A DNA stretch of 64,000 nucleotides from Neobacillus rhizophilus (GCF_018343535.1 NZ_JAGYPF010000003.1:794580-858579), one strand, 5' to 3'; shown: positions 27,102 to 35,838, counted from the first letter of the stretch. Notes: generated by a model not told the origin, from the letters alone. Made by a program: numbers and translations.

Positions 27102-28973
27102 ATGATGGATCGGGTAAATGCGGAAATCAACCGAATCACCGATCAGCTCATTAAGGACCAATCAGCTGACGGGTCCTGGCAATATCCCTTCGAGACCGGA
27201 ATTGCAACAGACTGCAGTATGATTATCCTATTAAGGACATTGGAGATAGATGATGAGGAATTCATAAAAGAATTGGTGAAACGAATTGCAGGAAAACAGC
27301 AGGAAGATGGGTCATGGAAGCTGTTTCATGACGAAGAAAAAGGAAATCTGACAGCCACAGTGGAAGCTTATTATGCCCTTCTTTATTCTGGTTACCGCGA
27401 TCGAAAAGACCAGGAAATCCAGGCAGCCAGACGGTTTATTATGGCCAATGGAGGGGCTACGGAAGTCCATATGTTTTTGAAAATCATGTTGGCCATAACA
27501 GGACAATGTGAGTGGCCGCACTTCCCTATTAATATTGAAGTGATGCTTTTACCAGACTCCTTTCCCATCAATCTTTTTGACCTCTCCGTGTACGGAAGAG
27601 CGAACATTATCCCTTTTTTGATTCTCGCCAATACGAATTTTCGTAAGAGAACGCCTCGATCGCCCAATCTCTCCGATTTATTTCAAAAAAAAAATATTCG
27701 TTTTTTTTCAGAGGATCAGGCAGAAGAGGCCCGCTCAGTGATCAATCTGATTAAACAAGGGATACAGAGTCTGAAATTCCATGGAAACCTTCGCGAATTG
27801 ACATTATCTCGTGCAGAAAAATATATGCTAGACCGAATAGAACCGGACGGCACCTATTTAAATTATTTCAGCACGACTTCTCTCATGATTTATGCCTTAC
27901 TGGCGAGGGGGTATCCAACTACACATCCGGTGATTACTCGTGCCGTGCAAGGATTAAAAGCGATGACCTGCCATATTGACGGAGAACTTCACTGCCAATA
28001 TACGACGGCTACGGTATGGAACACGACGTTAATTAGTTATGCTCTGCAAGAATCCGGTGTCCTCTATTCAGCGGATACCGTCCAGAAGGCAAACCAATAT
28101 ATCCTCTCCCGTCAACATATCAAATACGGGGATTGGGTCATTCATGAACCGAACCTGTTGCCTGGAGGCTGGGGCTTTGCTGACATGAATACAATCCATC
28201 CTGATATTGACGACACAACGGCAGCACTAAGAGCGATTCGAACTTTGGCTATCGAACAGGCAGAGCGTCGGCAGGCTTGGGATCGGGGAATCAACTGGCT
28301 CATTTCCATACAAAACAATGACGGTGGCTGGGCAGCATTCGAAAAGAACGTGAACAAGAAAATATTAAACCTGTTACCGATTGAGGGCGGAAAAGATTTG
28401 TTGATTGATCCGTCAACGGTTGATTTAACAGGAAGGACATTAGAGTTTTTTGGGAACTATACCCATTTGGATTTTCACCATCCTAGGGTGAAACGTGGGA
28501 TTCGTTGGCTGTTAAAGAATCAAAATTCGGATGGTTCTTGGGTGGGGCGCTGGGGCGTCTATATTTATGGCACATGGGCGGCTGTGACTGGATTGGTTGC
28601 GGTTGGGGTTTCCCCTAATCATCCATCCATTCAGAAGGCTGTAAACTGGTTAAAAGCCATTCAAAATCAAGACGGAGGTTGGGGAGAATCCTGTAAGAGT
28701 GATATCGATAATTGTTATGTGCCGCTCCGCGAAAGTACCCGTACTCATACCGCATGGGCCCTTGACACACTTATCTCGGCCGCGACTGATGTCACACCTG
28801 AAATTGAACACGGTGCAGCTTTTTTAGTGGACAGAAAAGAAAAAGATTGGACAAAGACCTATCCAAAAGGAAGGGGAATGGCGGGATCCTTTTATCTCAA
28901 TTATCATTGTTATGAATACGTTTTTCCATTACTGGCCCTGGCGCATTATAAAACTTTAGCGGAAGGGAGTTAA
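27102..28973 (+). CDS. sqhC: Squalene-hopene-type terpenoid cyclase, sporulenol synthase-like (tetraprenyl-beta-curcumene cyclase)
   Basis: The 623-residue class II terpene cyclase has several QW repeats (QSADGSWQYP, QQEDGSWKL, QNNDGGWAAF, QNSDGSWVGRW, QNQDGGWGES) and the acid motif HPDIDDTTA near residue 370, whose middle Asp protonates the substrate. The layout and many segments (ENVN-like KNVNKKILNLLPIE, GRWGVYIYGTW) match SqhC of Bacillus subtilis, which cyclises tetraprenyl-beta-curcumene to sporulenol in spores. It could also use squalene. The GTG at 27093 is in frame, but the ATG at 27102 is better spaced from the G-rich site. No prenyltransferase gene is adjacent. Confidence 0.9.
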   Translation: MMDRVNAEINRITDQLIKDQSADGSWQYPFETGIATDCSMIILLRTLEIDDEEFIKELVKRIAGKQQEDGSWKLFHDEEKGNLTATVEAYYALLYSGYRDRKDQEIQAARRFIMANGGATEVHMFLKIMLAITGQCEWPHFPINIEVMLLPDSFPINLFDLSVYGRANIIPFLILANTNFRKRTPRSPNLSDLFQKKNIRFFSEDQAEEARSVINLIKQGIQSLKFHGNLRELTLSRAEKYMLDRIEPDGTYLNYFSTTSLMIYALLARGYPTTHPVITRAVQGLKAMTCHIDGELHCQYTTATVWNTTLISYALQESGVLYSADTVQKANQYILSRQHIKYGDWVIHEPNLLPGGWGFADMNTIHPDIDDTTAALRAIRTLAIEQAERRQAWDRGINWLISIQNNDGGWAAFEKNVNKKILNLLPIEGGKDLLIDPSTVDLTGRTLEFFGNYTHLDFHHPRVKRGIRWLLKNQNSDGSWVGRWGVYIYGTWAAVTGLVAVGVSPNHPSIQKAVNWLKAIQNQDGGWGESCKSDIDNCYVPLRESTRTHTAWALDTLISAATDVTPEIEHGAAFLVDRKEKDWTKTYPKGRGMAGSFYLNYHCYEYVFPLLALAHYKTLAEGS

Positions 28974-29127
28974 AAACAGGGCGAGTTGGAAGCTAGGGAT
29001 GCTAGATAGAGTAATAAAACATATAGGCTGGCATATTTTTACATCCTGTCCCATACACTGAACAAAACTACAACCATACAAAGTCTTGGTGAAATACAAA
29101 TTCTTTCCAACAAGCAGGAGGTAAAAG

Positions 29128-29673
29128 ATGCTTGAAACATTTCTCCAATTTTTCGACCTTCATACAGTCATTTGGTTGTTCCCTATCATCTTTATTTTCC
29201 ATGACCTAGAAGAGATCATAGCCATTGAATCTTCCATGAGTAAATACAAATATAGTTCTCAAAAATCTCCCTTCATCGAACTAACATTAAAAATGAGGCG
29301 AAAATTAGGTTCGACCGCTGCCCAACTTTCTGTTTCGGCTACATGGATTTTGCTGATTATCTCATTCACCACATTGATGACTGCCCATTTCTCCTTGAAC
29401 GGAGGGGGCTTTCTCTTATATACAGCAATTCTCAATTTGTTTATTCTGCAGGCGACCATGCATATTGTTCAGTCCATCTTTTTTAAAGGCTATACACCTG
29501 GTATCATAACGGCGCTGTTCCTCCTCATCCCTTACTGTCTTATTGCCTATTACAGTTTTTTCGAACGCGGCCTGATTGACGGGCATTTAATTTTCGCAAG
29601 TATTCCCGTCAGCCTATTAATGATCCCGATTTTTCTTGTTGGCAATCTCTTAGGCCGTTATTTTATTCACTAA
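29128..29673 (+). CDS. HXXEE domain membrane protein
   Basis: The 181-residue protein has four or five predicted membrane helices, and the first carries the defining motif in FPIIFIFHDLEEIIAIE (His and the Glu pair). HXXEE proteins are integral membrane proteins of unknown function; the motif suggests a metal-dependent activity. The ATG has GGAGG seven bases upstream. It lies between the terpenoid cyclase and the epimerase, but spacings of 154 and 120 bases leave co-transcription open. Confidence 0.88.
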   Translation: MLETFLQFFDLHTVIWLFPIIFIFHDLEEIIAIESSMSKYKYSSQKSPFIELTLKMRRKLGSTAAQLSVSATWILLIISFTTLMTAHFSLNGGGFLLYTAILNLFILQATMHIVQSIFFKGYTPGIITALFLLIPYCLIAYYSFFERGLIDGHLIFASIPVSLLMIPIFLVGNLLGRYFIH

Positions 29674-29793
29674 CTGGACCTCACTCTTTTATTTACTTGG
29701 TCAGCATTTCATTCTCGAATAACATGGCTGCTTTTCCTCATTTAACCGATAAGTTAATCCATCATAAAAAGATAGTTGCTGGAGGCGAGTAAT

Positions 29794-30705
29794 TTGCATG
29801 TTGTCTTAACAGGAGGAACCGGGTTTCTGGGTCAAGCCTTAACACACCTGTTGACTCAAAAAGGCCATCGGGTAACCATATTAACACGACGTCGACGTCT
29901 TCCTGATACTAATAGAACAGATAAGTTCGTTCATTATGTTGAATGGCTTTCTGAAGATAATCAGCCTGAAAACGAACTTGAGGATGTGGATGCAATGGTC
30001 AATTTAGCCGGGGAATCAATCAATGGCGGGCGATGGACCAAAAGTAAAAAGGAGGCTATTTTGAATAGTCGTCTCACAGCCACAAAAGAGGTAATCCGAA
30101 TTCTAGGACATCTTAATCCCAAGCCCAAAGTTCTTGTTAACGCCTCAGGTTTAAGTTACTACGGGATGTCAGACTTCAAGACGTTTAATGAGACTTCAAA
30201 AAGTGATGCAAATGATTTTTTAGCAAAAGTTGTAAGGCTTTGGGAGAATGAAGGGGCTGCGGCCAAAGAATTTGGCATTCGAACGGTCTTCGCACGCTTC
30301 GGTATAATTCTTGGTCAAAAGGGTGCCTTACCGCTAATGGTGCTGCCGTATAAATTTGGTATTGGGGGGACAATCGGCAATGGAATGCAATGGATTTCCT
30401 GGGTTCACATTCGAGATGCAGTTGAGATGCTTTACTTCGCCATAATTAAACCCGAAATAGATGGACCGTTGAATGTGACCTCTCCTAATCCAATTCGCAT
30501 GTCATCATTCGGAAGGGCAATATCAGACGTCCTTCACCGCCCACATTGGCTCCGTGTGCCTGAGTTTTTATTAAAAGTGGCACTTGGTGAAATGAGTCAG
30601 GTTGTATTAAAAGGGCAGCGAGTACTTCCTCAAAAAGCACTTTACCACAATTACTCCTTTCATTTTACAGATGTAAAAAGTGCACTTTCTGATATTCTAG
30701 GTTAA
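29794..30705 (+). CDS. TIGR01777-family NAD-dependent epimerase (YfcH-like)
   Basis: The 303-residue protein starts VVLTGGTGFLGQALTHLL, an extended-SDR nucleotide-binding GxxGxxG motif, and contains NLAGESINGGRWTKSKKEAI and NASGLSYYG, both characteristic of the YfcH/SulA group. A C-terminal DUF1731 segment (RVPEFLLKVALGEMSQVVLKG) completes the family layout. The substrate is not established. An upstream TTG at 29776 overlaps the GGAGG site, so the TTG at 29794 is the proper start. It ends 15 bases before a truncated GNAT gene on the other strand. Confidence 0.9.
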   Translation: MHVVLTGGTGFLGQALTHLLTQKGHRVTILTRRRRLPDTNRTDKFVHYVEWLSEDNQPENELEDVDAMVNLAGESINGGRWTKSKKEAILNSRLTATKEVIRILGHLNPKPKVLVNASGLSYYGMSDFKTFNETSKSDANDFLAKVVRLWENEGAAAKEFGIRTVFARFGIILGQKGALPLMVLPYKFGIGGTIGNGMQWISWVHIRDAVEMLYFAIIKPEIDGPLNVTSPNPIRMSSFGRAISDVLHRPHWLRVPEFLLKVALGEMSQVVLKGQRVLPQKALYHNYSFHFTDVKSALSDILG

Positions 30706-30719
30706 CGTTGCTTCTAACT

Positions 30720-30874
30720 TCCTCATCTTCAGGAGGATAAAAAACTTCATTCACTTTGTCTAAATTAAATGGATTATCCCTACCTTCATAGAACTCAAGA
30801 ACCGATGGGTCTGAGAGCCATTTTGCTAACAGGACATTATCTTCTTCTAACATTCGAACTTTTAAATTCCCCAT
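30720..30874 (-). pseudogene. GNAT acetyltransferase (AacA4/aminoglycoside 6'-like), N-terminal fragment
   Basis: The minus strand reads LEEDNVLLAKWLSDPSVLEF and YEGRDNPFNLDKVNEVFY, the N-terminal substrate lobe of AAC(6')-like acetyltransferases. Homology stops where the frame runs into the end of the epimerase gene. The acetyl-CoA binding motif is gone, so this is a truncated remnant. Confidence 0.65.
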
Positions 30875-31150
30875 TATGATTATGAAACAACATAATAATT
30901 TCCCACTCTCAATTTAAAAAAACTGTTTAAAGAATCCGTTACTTTAAGAAAAAACCCTCTAATGATTTGTTAAACTAACCTCGTTCGTATTTTTCAGAAG
31001 GGAAAAAATTAAAATTTGGCAATGGCGGATTGTCAGTAAAATTAAAAGATTATTTGGAAAATGTTATTTAAATAATAGCTCAATAATAGTCATAAGATTA
31101 GTAGTTTCTGTATTAATTCCTTTACAGAGTACAAAGTGGGCTCCAAAAAA

Positions 31151-31214
31151 AGTGCCTAGCACCACCCGGATAATGTCGACATATATCAACAAATTATGGG
31201 TAGTGACAGGCACT
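31151..31214. repeat. Palindromic intergenic repeat, copy B
   Basis: AGTGCCTAGCACCACCCGGA at the left end and GGGTAGTGACAGGCACT at the right end form the same long hairpin as copy A, and the TAATGTCGAC centre is also shared. It lies 22 bases past the end of the binding-protein fragment and may serve as its terminator. Confidence 0.88.
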
Positions 31215-31235
31215 TTCTTTAATTTTCATTTATCT

Positions 31236-31670
31236 TTATTTGCTGCTCTCTATAACGAAGTCGTCTGGATCTAATTCAGGTCCTAACTCATTTCTTAGAT
31301 ATTCTTCATACAATTTATGTAGATATTGTTCTTTACCTAGTTTTGATAATTCACTGTTAACCCAGTCCTTCAATTCCTTATTGCCTTCTTTCACTGCAGG
31401 TGCCCACGGAGTAGGTTCAATTTTTTCAGGAAGTACTTGGAACTCTGGATTTTGACGTGCCCAGTAGTAAAGCACCACGTTATCTTGCAAGTATGCGTCT
31501 GCACGCCCATCTTTTAACGCTTGAAGAGCCTCCGTGTTCATCTCAAATTTAGTTAACTGAGCGCTTGGGATGTTTTTTGTTAAATATAAATCCCCTAGTG
31601 ATCCATTAACCACCACAACCTTCTTTCCAGCTAGGTCTTCGAATATGGTAGAAGTGATAATGGATAAAGG
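31236..31670 (-). pseudogene. Amino-acid ABC transporter substrate-binding protein, C-terminal fragment
   Basis: The frame encodes the second half of an SBP_bac_3 protein: FEDLAGKKVVVVNGSLGD, EALQALKDGRADAYLQDN (the hinge and ligand-pocket Asp region) and a C-terminal LSKLGKEQYLHKLYEEYL. The signal peptide and first lobe are absent, and no start codon with a ribosome binding site heads the frame. At its upstream edge the sequence switches abruptly into an SDR gene fragment on the other strand, marking a recombination junction near 31670-31730. Confidence 0.8.
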
Positions 31671-31732
31671 ACCAATAAATGATTACAAGTAGACTTATAT
31701 TGAAAAATAAAATAGCTAGACATATAGAGTAT

Positions 31733-32165
31733 AATAGATCAGTTGATTTAACAGGAACTGCACTTTGTGTGAAATACGAATTACTACAAATGCAAAAACA
31801 ACGACATGGTGGCTCTATTATTAACATTTCATCTGTTAGTGGATTCCGTCCACAGCCAAATAATATTGCCTATGTTGCAGCAAAACATGGTGTAGTTGGG
31901 ATGACAAAAGTGGCAGCAATGGAAAATGGTCCACTTAACATTCGTGTTAACTCGGTGACCCCAGGTGCAATAGATACGCCAATGCTTCGTGGTGCATTAG
32001 AACAATTTGGTTTCACAGAAGAAGAATATGCCCCTCAAATAAGTTTACTCAATCGTTTTGGACAACCAAGAGAAATCGCCCAAGCCAGTCTTTGGTTAGC
32101 CTCTGATGCATCCTCTTATGTAACAGGCACTACAATATGTAGACGCAGGATATACTTCTCGCTAA
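31733..32165 (+). pseudogene. Short-chain dehydrogenase, 5'-truncated and frameshifted
   Basis: The frame enters an SDR in the middle (VDLTGTALCVKYELLQMQ), continues through the catalytic Ser (NISSVSG), the active-site Tyr-Lys (YVAAKHG) and VTPGAIDTPML. Near 32136 it slips: the ending expected for the family (VDAGYTSR, stop at 32163) is in the next frame. The N-terminal nucleotide-binding half is missing. Two independent defects show that it is inactive. Confidence 0.85.
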
Positions 32166-32211
32166 TAATCACAAAAAAAACGAATTGTTTTTCTTGATTA
32201 TGAGCAGTATT

Positions 32212-32240
32212 AAAGGATCTTCGAGTAGAAGATCCTTTTT
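32212..32240. terminator. Terminator between SDR fragment and Gln/Ala-rich gene
   Basis: AAAGGATCTTC pairs with GAAGATCCTTT around GAGTA, then TTCC follows. A/T flanks make it usable in both directions. Confidence 0.85.
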
Positions 32241-32244
32241 CCGT

Positions 32245-32484
32245 TTATTGCAAATTGTTTTGTTGCGATTTAGCTGTAGCTTGGGCTTGTTGGACTTCTT
32301 GTTGAGCTTGCTGGACTTGTTGTTGAGCTTGTTGAGCTTTTTGAGCTTGTTGAAGTTGTTGTGTGTTAGCACTTGCTTGAGCAGATTGAGCAGCTTGTTG
32401 TGCAGACTGAGCAGCTTGTTGCGCTTGTTGAGCAGATTGAACAGCTTGTTGCATTTGTTGTTGCTGTTGGTTTTGTTGCGTCAT
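32245..32484 (-). CDS. Gln/Ala-rich low-complexity small protein (79 aa)
   Basis: A perfect TAGGAGGT site six bases before ATG supports translation. The product is almost entirely Gln, Ala, Ser and Val arranged in short heptad-like units (SAQQAQQAAQSAQQAA), with no Cys, Trp, Pro or Gly. It would form a long polar coiled coil or a disordered chain. I recall no function for such proteins; a structural or spore-coat role is speculation. The DNA is a compound of GTTGAGCTTGTTG-type repeats, so its length may vary between strains. A terminator lies at its 3' end. Confidence 0.7.
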   Translation of the reverse strand: MTQQNQQQQQMQQAVQSAQQAQQAAQSAQQAAQSAQASANTQQLQQAQKAQQAQQQVQQAQQEVQQAQATAKSQQNNLQ

Positions 32485-32806
32485 AAAAATACCTCCTAGG
32501 TGATGAAATTTGTTTGGAATTGAAATAAAACTTCAACAATAATTAAATTTTGCTAGTTTGAAAAATTTTATACAAAATTTTTTAGTATTCGAATTAATTT
32601 CATAAATCTGAGCCCTACAGGTTCAAGACTAAACTAAAGAAAGGAGTACCTCCCCAAAATATCGAAATGAGTAAGCGACCAAACCAACTCTTTAACTGGA
32701 GGAAGGCTCCCTCTACTCGATTCCAACTAACGGGCAGGATCGTTCAATAAAGGAATACTACTTTGTAATATAGAATTAATGATAAAAGAAGATTTAGGGG
32801 GATATT
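32485..32806. other. Intergenic region, no gene
   Basis: Apart from the 27-base repeat at 32724-32750, nothing is recognisable in this AT-rich 320-base stretch. Confidence 0.4.
32724..32750. repeat. Intergenic 27-base repeat, copy 1 (CAACTAAC...GTTCAATAA)
   Basis: The ends CAACTAAC and GTTCAATAA and the middle GGGCAGGAT recur at 33217-33243 and 34257-34283. All three are in the same orientation and close to gene ends. Confidence 0.65.
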
Positions 32807-33223
32807 ATGGATAATCAATTTAGAAAATTTCTTGACACTTTTTTAGATGCTTGGCGTTCTTGCTCATTAACAGAAATTAGTGATTTAATATCAAATAATT
32901 ACAAGGGAAGAGAAATTACCGGAGGAGAGATTGTTGATTTTGAGTTTGATGAATCAATACTTGGTTGGGAACAAGGGTTTAAGTTTGTTAAAGAAAATAA
33001 CGCCCAATGGGAATTGAATGAAATTTCTATTATTCCATTAAGAGCTGATGAGATGTTGGTTATAATATCTGCAACTATTCTCATGCAAGGTGAGGGTTTA
33101 AATACCGCAAATTTATTTTTCCAGACCTTTAAAAAAGATAGTTCTAAAGATTGGAAATTAATAAGAAGTTATATAGAAGCAGGAATTCCAATAGAGAATA
33201 TAAAGAGAATGCAATTCAACTAA
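32807..33223 (+). CDS. SnoaL/NTF2-like small protein, unknown function
   Basis: The 138-residue product begins FRKFLDTFLDAWRSCSLTEIS and has alternating helix and strand segments ending with FFQTFKKDSSKDWKLIRSYI (part), consistent with a cone-shaped NTF2-like fold. No signal peptide is seen. Such proteins are common in Bacillus and usually uncharacterised. The ATG follows a GGGGG site by six bases, and a terminator follows the stop. The fold assignment is tentative. Confidence 0.75.
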   Translation: MDNQFRKFLDTFLDAWRSCSLTEISDLISNNYKGREITGGEIVDFEFDESILGWEQGFKFVKENNAQWELNEISIIPLRADEMLVIISATILMQGEGLNTANLFFQTFKKDSSKDWKLIRSYIEAGIPIENIKRMQFN

Positions 33224-33243
33224 CGAGTGCGATTGTTCAATAA
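33217..33243. repeat. Intergenic 27-base repeat, copy 2
   Basis: CAACTAACGAGTGCGATTG is followed by TTCAATAA. It overlaps the stop codon and terminator of the SnoaL-like gene. Confidence 0.6.
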
Positions 33244-33260
33244 GAGCAGTCGCTTTTCTT
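33229..33260 (+). terminator. Terminator of the SnoaL-like gene
   Basis: GCGATTG (33229-33235) pairs with CAGTCGC (33247-33253) with one G-T pair, then TTTTCTT. Confidence 0.75.
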
Positions 33261-33424
33261 GTTCCGCTAACGTGGCAGTTTAGTTTAAGTATATTTCTTC
33301 ACAAATTTAAATGAAAAAGCCGATTTTCCAACTACGGAACTCGGCGGGTTAAGAAGCCTTTCCACTTTCAAGAAAGGTGGGGTATACTAAACCTTGCTCT
33401 TAAAATAAGGTTATTTCTATCCAC

Positions 33425-34162
33425 TTACATTATTGGATCTTGGATACGTTTATAAATTACATCAGGAACTTCTTGAAGTGAATCTACTGTTATAAAAAGA
33501 CTGCTATGCTCAACGTTAACTTCAACCAGGTTATATTTCCATTCACTTTCTGCTGGAATGTATATTGCATGGATACCCGTTTCCAGAGCTGGGACAATAT
33601 CCGTTCTTAATGAATTTCCAACCATCCATGTTACATAAGGGTCAGCCTTAATGGTTTTTAAAATATCGGATAGAGCTGTTGTATCCTTATGTTCCGAAAT
33701 AAAAATGCGATGTTCAAAATATGTAGTCAATTCTAACTGGGTAATTTTTCTGTGTTGATTAGCCTCATCTCCTCCTGTATGCAAATATAATTCATGTCCC
33801 TCTTCTTTTAAACGTTGTAGAGTTTCATTCATATACGGAATAGGTTCAACAGGAATCTCGAATACCTTAAAACCCAACTCTCTTAAATATTGGATTTCAT
33901 CTTTTTTCTTTTCCCTCCCAGTTAAGTCACAATAGTATTTATAAGTACCAACAAATGACTCAGGAAACCGATCTGACTTTAGTCCGTGCTCACTAATCGC
34001 TGCAACATCAAGTTGAAGCTGCTTCTGTTTTATATCTTCCTCGGTAATCGATTCAAACCACGCCATCATTTGGTCAGCGAACTCGTCTATTACTAGGTTA
34101 AAATATCTATTACAGTATGATAATGTATCATCAAGGTTAAATAAGATGTTTTGTTTTTGCAT
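33425..34162 (-). CDS. HAD-superfamily hydrolase-like protein with altered nucleophile
   Basis: The 245-residue protein has HAD layout: motif I ILFNLDDTL (residues 6-14), a helical cap, motif II LYLHTGG, a Lys-bearing region and motif IV VGNSLRTDIVPA. In active phosphatases motif I is DxDxT/V and the first Asp forms the phospho-enzyme; here that residue is Asn9 while Asp11 is kept. Unless the Asn deamidates or another residue substitutes, the protein should not be a normal phosphatase. The ribosome binding site AAGGAG is six bases upstream. A weak hairpin at 33390-33412 may be its terminator. Confidence 0.85.
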   Translation of the reverse strand: MQKQNILFNLDDTLSYCNRYFNLVIDEFADQMMAWFESITEEDIKQKQLQLDVAAISEHGLKSDRFPESFVGTYKYYCDLTGREKKKDEIQYLRELGFKVFEIPVEPIPYMNETLQRLKEEGHELYLHTGGDEANQHRKITQLELTTYFEHRIFISEHKDTTALSDILKTIKADPYVTWMVGNSLRTDIVPALETGIHAIYIPAESEWKYNLVEVNVEHSSLFITVDSLQEVPDVIYKRIQDPIM

Positions 34163-34641
34163 TTTTAACTCCTTTTCAAGTATATAGCTTTGACTATTGT
34201 TCCACTTTGACTAAGTTAATATTACTAAGATAAGTAAGCAGAATGTCAGAGTTATTCAACTAATGTGCAGGATAGTTTAATAATAAAATAACCCTTACAT
34301 ATTACGTAAGGGCAAAACAATTATAGAAGTAATTGATTAATCACACCTAAATGCTAAACAAGACGTTGCTGTAATTAAGGCTATTTTTTTAGAATTGTTA
34401 CCTCTGGTAACGTAGTCTGCTAATATATACTTCAATGCTTTCATCGCATTGTACCTTATTAAAAAATAAATTAGGAAAAAATTAAAAGAAAGTGCATACC
34501 AAATAAAAATAGACGCGGAAGCGCGTAGATGAGAGGCGTGAGTCTGGACAAGCTGGCGAGAAGGTTTGCTCTTTAGTCTTCTTGACTGATTTGCTTATAA
34601 CCGCGCCGGAGCCGGACATCTCATAAAATATAAAAAACAAG
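34163..34641. other. Intergenic region with locally GC-rich patch
   Basis: A patch at about 34510-34620 (with GACGCGGAAGCGCGT near its start) is far more GC-rich than its surroundings and has no ribosome binding site for the 85-codon minus-strand frame through it. It looks like a decayed gene or element of foreign origin that I cannot identify. Confidence 0.4.
34257..34283. repeat. Intergenic 27-base repeat, copy 3
   Basis: CAACTAATGTGCAGGATAG and TTTAATAA match copies 1 and 2 with a few substitutions. Confidence 0.6.
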
Positions 34642-34689
34642 CACAGGGACAGCTCTACTTCTTCAAAGAGAAAAGAATCCTTCCCTGTG
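34642..34689 (-). terminator. Terminator-like hairpin downstream of the SDR gene
   Basis: CACAGGGA (34642-34649) pairs with TCCCTGTG (34682-34689); a T-run follows on the minus strand. It starts ten bases after the SDR stop. Confidence 0.6.
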
Positions 34690-34698
34690 ATTAAAAAC

Positions 34699-35484
34699 TT
34701 ATTTTCTTTTGAGAAGCCAGTCTTGAAAATCGGTGGCAACTATTCTTTCACCTGTGATTCCCTCTGCAGCAGCTGAGGCTAAAAAAACAATCGGTTCGGC
34801 CATAACCCGTGGATCTAATAGCTGGAATTTTGATTCAATCTCTTTTCGAACTTCGTCCGGAATCATCCCGGTAGTAGTCGCACCACCCGGTAAAAGCATA
34901 TTCACCATAATTCCATATTCCTTTAAATCTTCTGCCATTATATATGAGAGTGATTCAGTGGCTGCCCTCGATGGCCCATAAGGTACAAAACCCTTTCTTT
35001 TCATAGTCTCATGATTCATAGAAATATTAATGATTCGCCCATGACCTTGTTCCATCATTAAAGGAGCAAACCCTCGAGCTACTAAAAAATATCCTGTGAG
35101 ATTGGTATCAATTAAATCTCGAAAACCCTCTGGTGTTACTTTGAAAAATGGCTGAGGCTCGACTAAAAAACGCGGGTTTACTGTCCTCATCCCAATTCCC
35201 GCATTATTGACGAGAACATCCAGCTTCCCCCATTCTCTTTTCACCCATTCGACCGCCTGATTGACGGATTGTTCTGATCGAACATCCAAAGGAATTCCAA
35301 CAGCAGGATAACCCTTGCGCTTTAACCTCTCTACTACTTGATCCAATTTAGTTCCAACTCTAGAAGCTAACGCCACCGTGGCTCCAGCGTGAAGCAAAGC
35401 CTCAGCCATGGAAAATCCTAGGCCGCTTGAAGCACCTGTTACGAGGGCATGGATATTTCTTAACTCTTTTGTATTCATTGGCAT
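34699..35484 (-). CDS. Short-chain dehydrogenase/reductase with YxxxR active site
   Basis: The 261-residue classical SDR has the cofactor motif TGASSGLGFSMAEAL, the NNAG motif, catalytic Ser in NISMNHE, and PGG...TGMIP near the C-terminus. The active-site pair reads YGPSR, so Arg replaces the otherwise near-invariant Lys. I have seen the YGPSR form in some SDR subgroups and regard it as a real lineage feature rather than decay. The substrate is unknown. Start codons ATG 35484 and ATG 35478 both follow GGAGG. Confidence 0.88.
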   Translation of the reverse strand: MPMNTKELRNIHALVTGASSGLGFSMAEALLHAGATVALASRVGTKLDQVVERLKRKGYPAVGIPLDVRSEQSVNQAVEWVKREWGKLDVLVNNAGIGMRTVNPRFLVEPQPFFKVTPEGFRDLIDTNLTGYFLVARGFAPLMMEQGHGRIINISMNHETMKRKGFVPYGPSRAATESLSYIMAEDLKEYGIMVNMLLPGGATTTGMIPDEVRKEIESKFQLLDPRVMAEPIVFLASAAAEGITGERIVATDFQDWLLKRK

Positions 35485-35838
35485 TTTTCCTCCGAAATGT
35501 TATTAGACCACTGACTAATACAGTATTCTATCTAATCATCACTTTTATACTTTGCCAAAAAAGTAAGCTAGAGGGTTTTCGGACGCAGTAAAAAAGGGGC
35601 AGAATAGGGAAAAATCCATTTTTAAGCGAGGAGGATCACGATTTTGAGCAACCACTGAACAATTAACTATCTGGTGGCGCCTAAAGGTCAGTTCAATAAA
35701 GAAAAAAGGTGTCTCTTTTGAGAGAAGAATACGCTTCTGTGTTGAAAGTAAACAACTTTTTTCACACTTTTTTTACTATATTTGTATTGAACAACATAAA
35801 CATTCTATAGAAGAAAATTATTTCTATAGGAGGTATCC
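35485..35838. other. Intergenic region between divergent SDR genes
   Basis: No gene is supported. A possible degenerate 27-base repeat end (TCAGTTCAATAAAG) is near 35688-35702. The promoter for the gene at 35839 should be in 35740-35825, but I could not place it firmly. Confidence 0.4.

Noticed and set aside
34482..34739. 85-codon minus-strand frame over the GC-rich patch
   Set aside because: It overlaps the SDR gene end and its terminator and has no ribosome binding site. The composition fits a translated non-coding or decayed segment.
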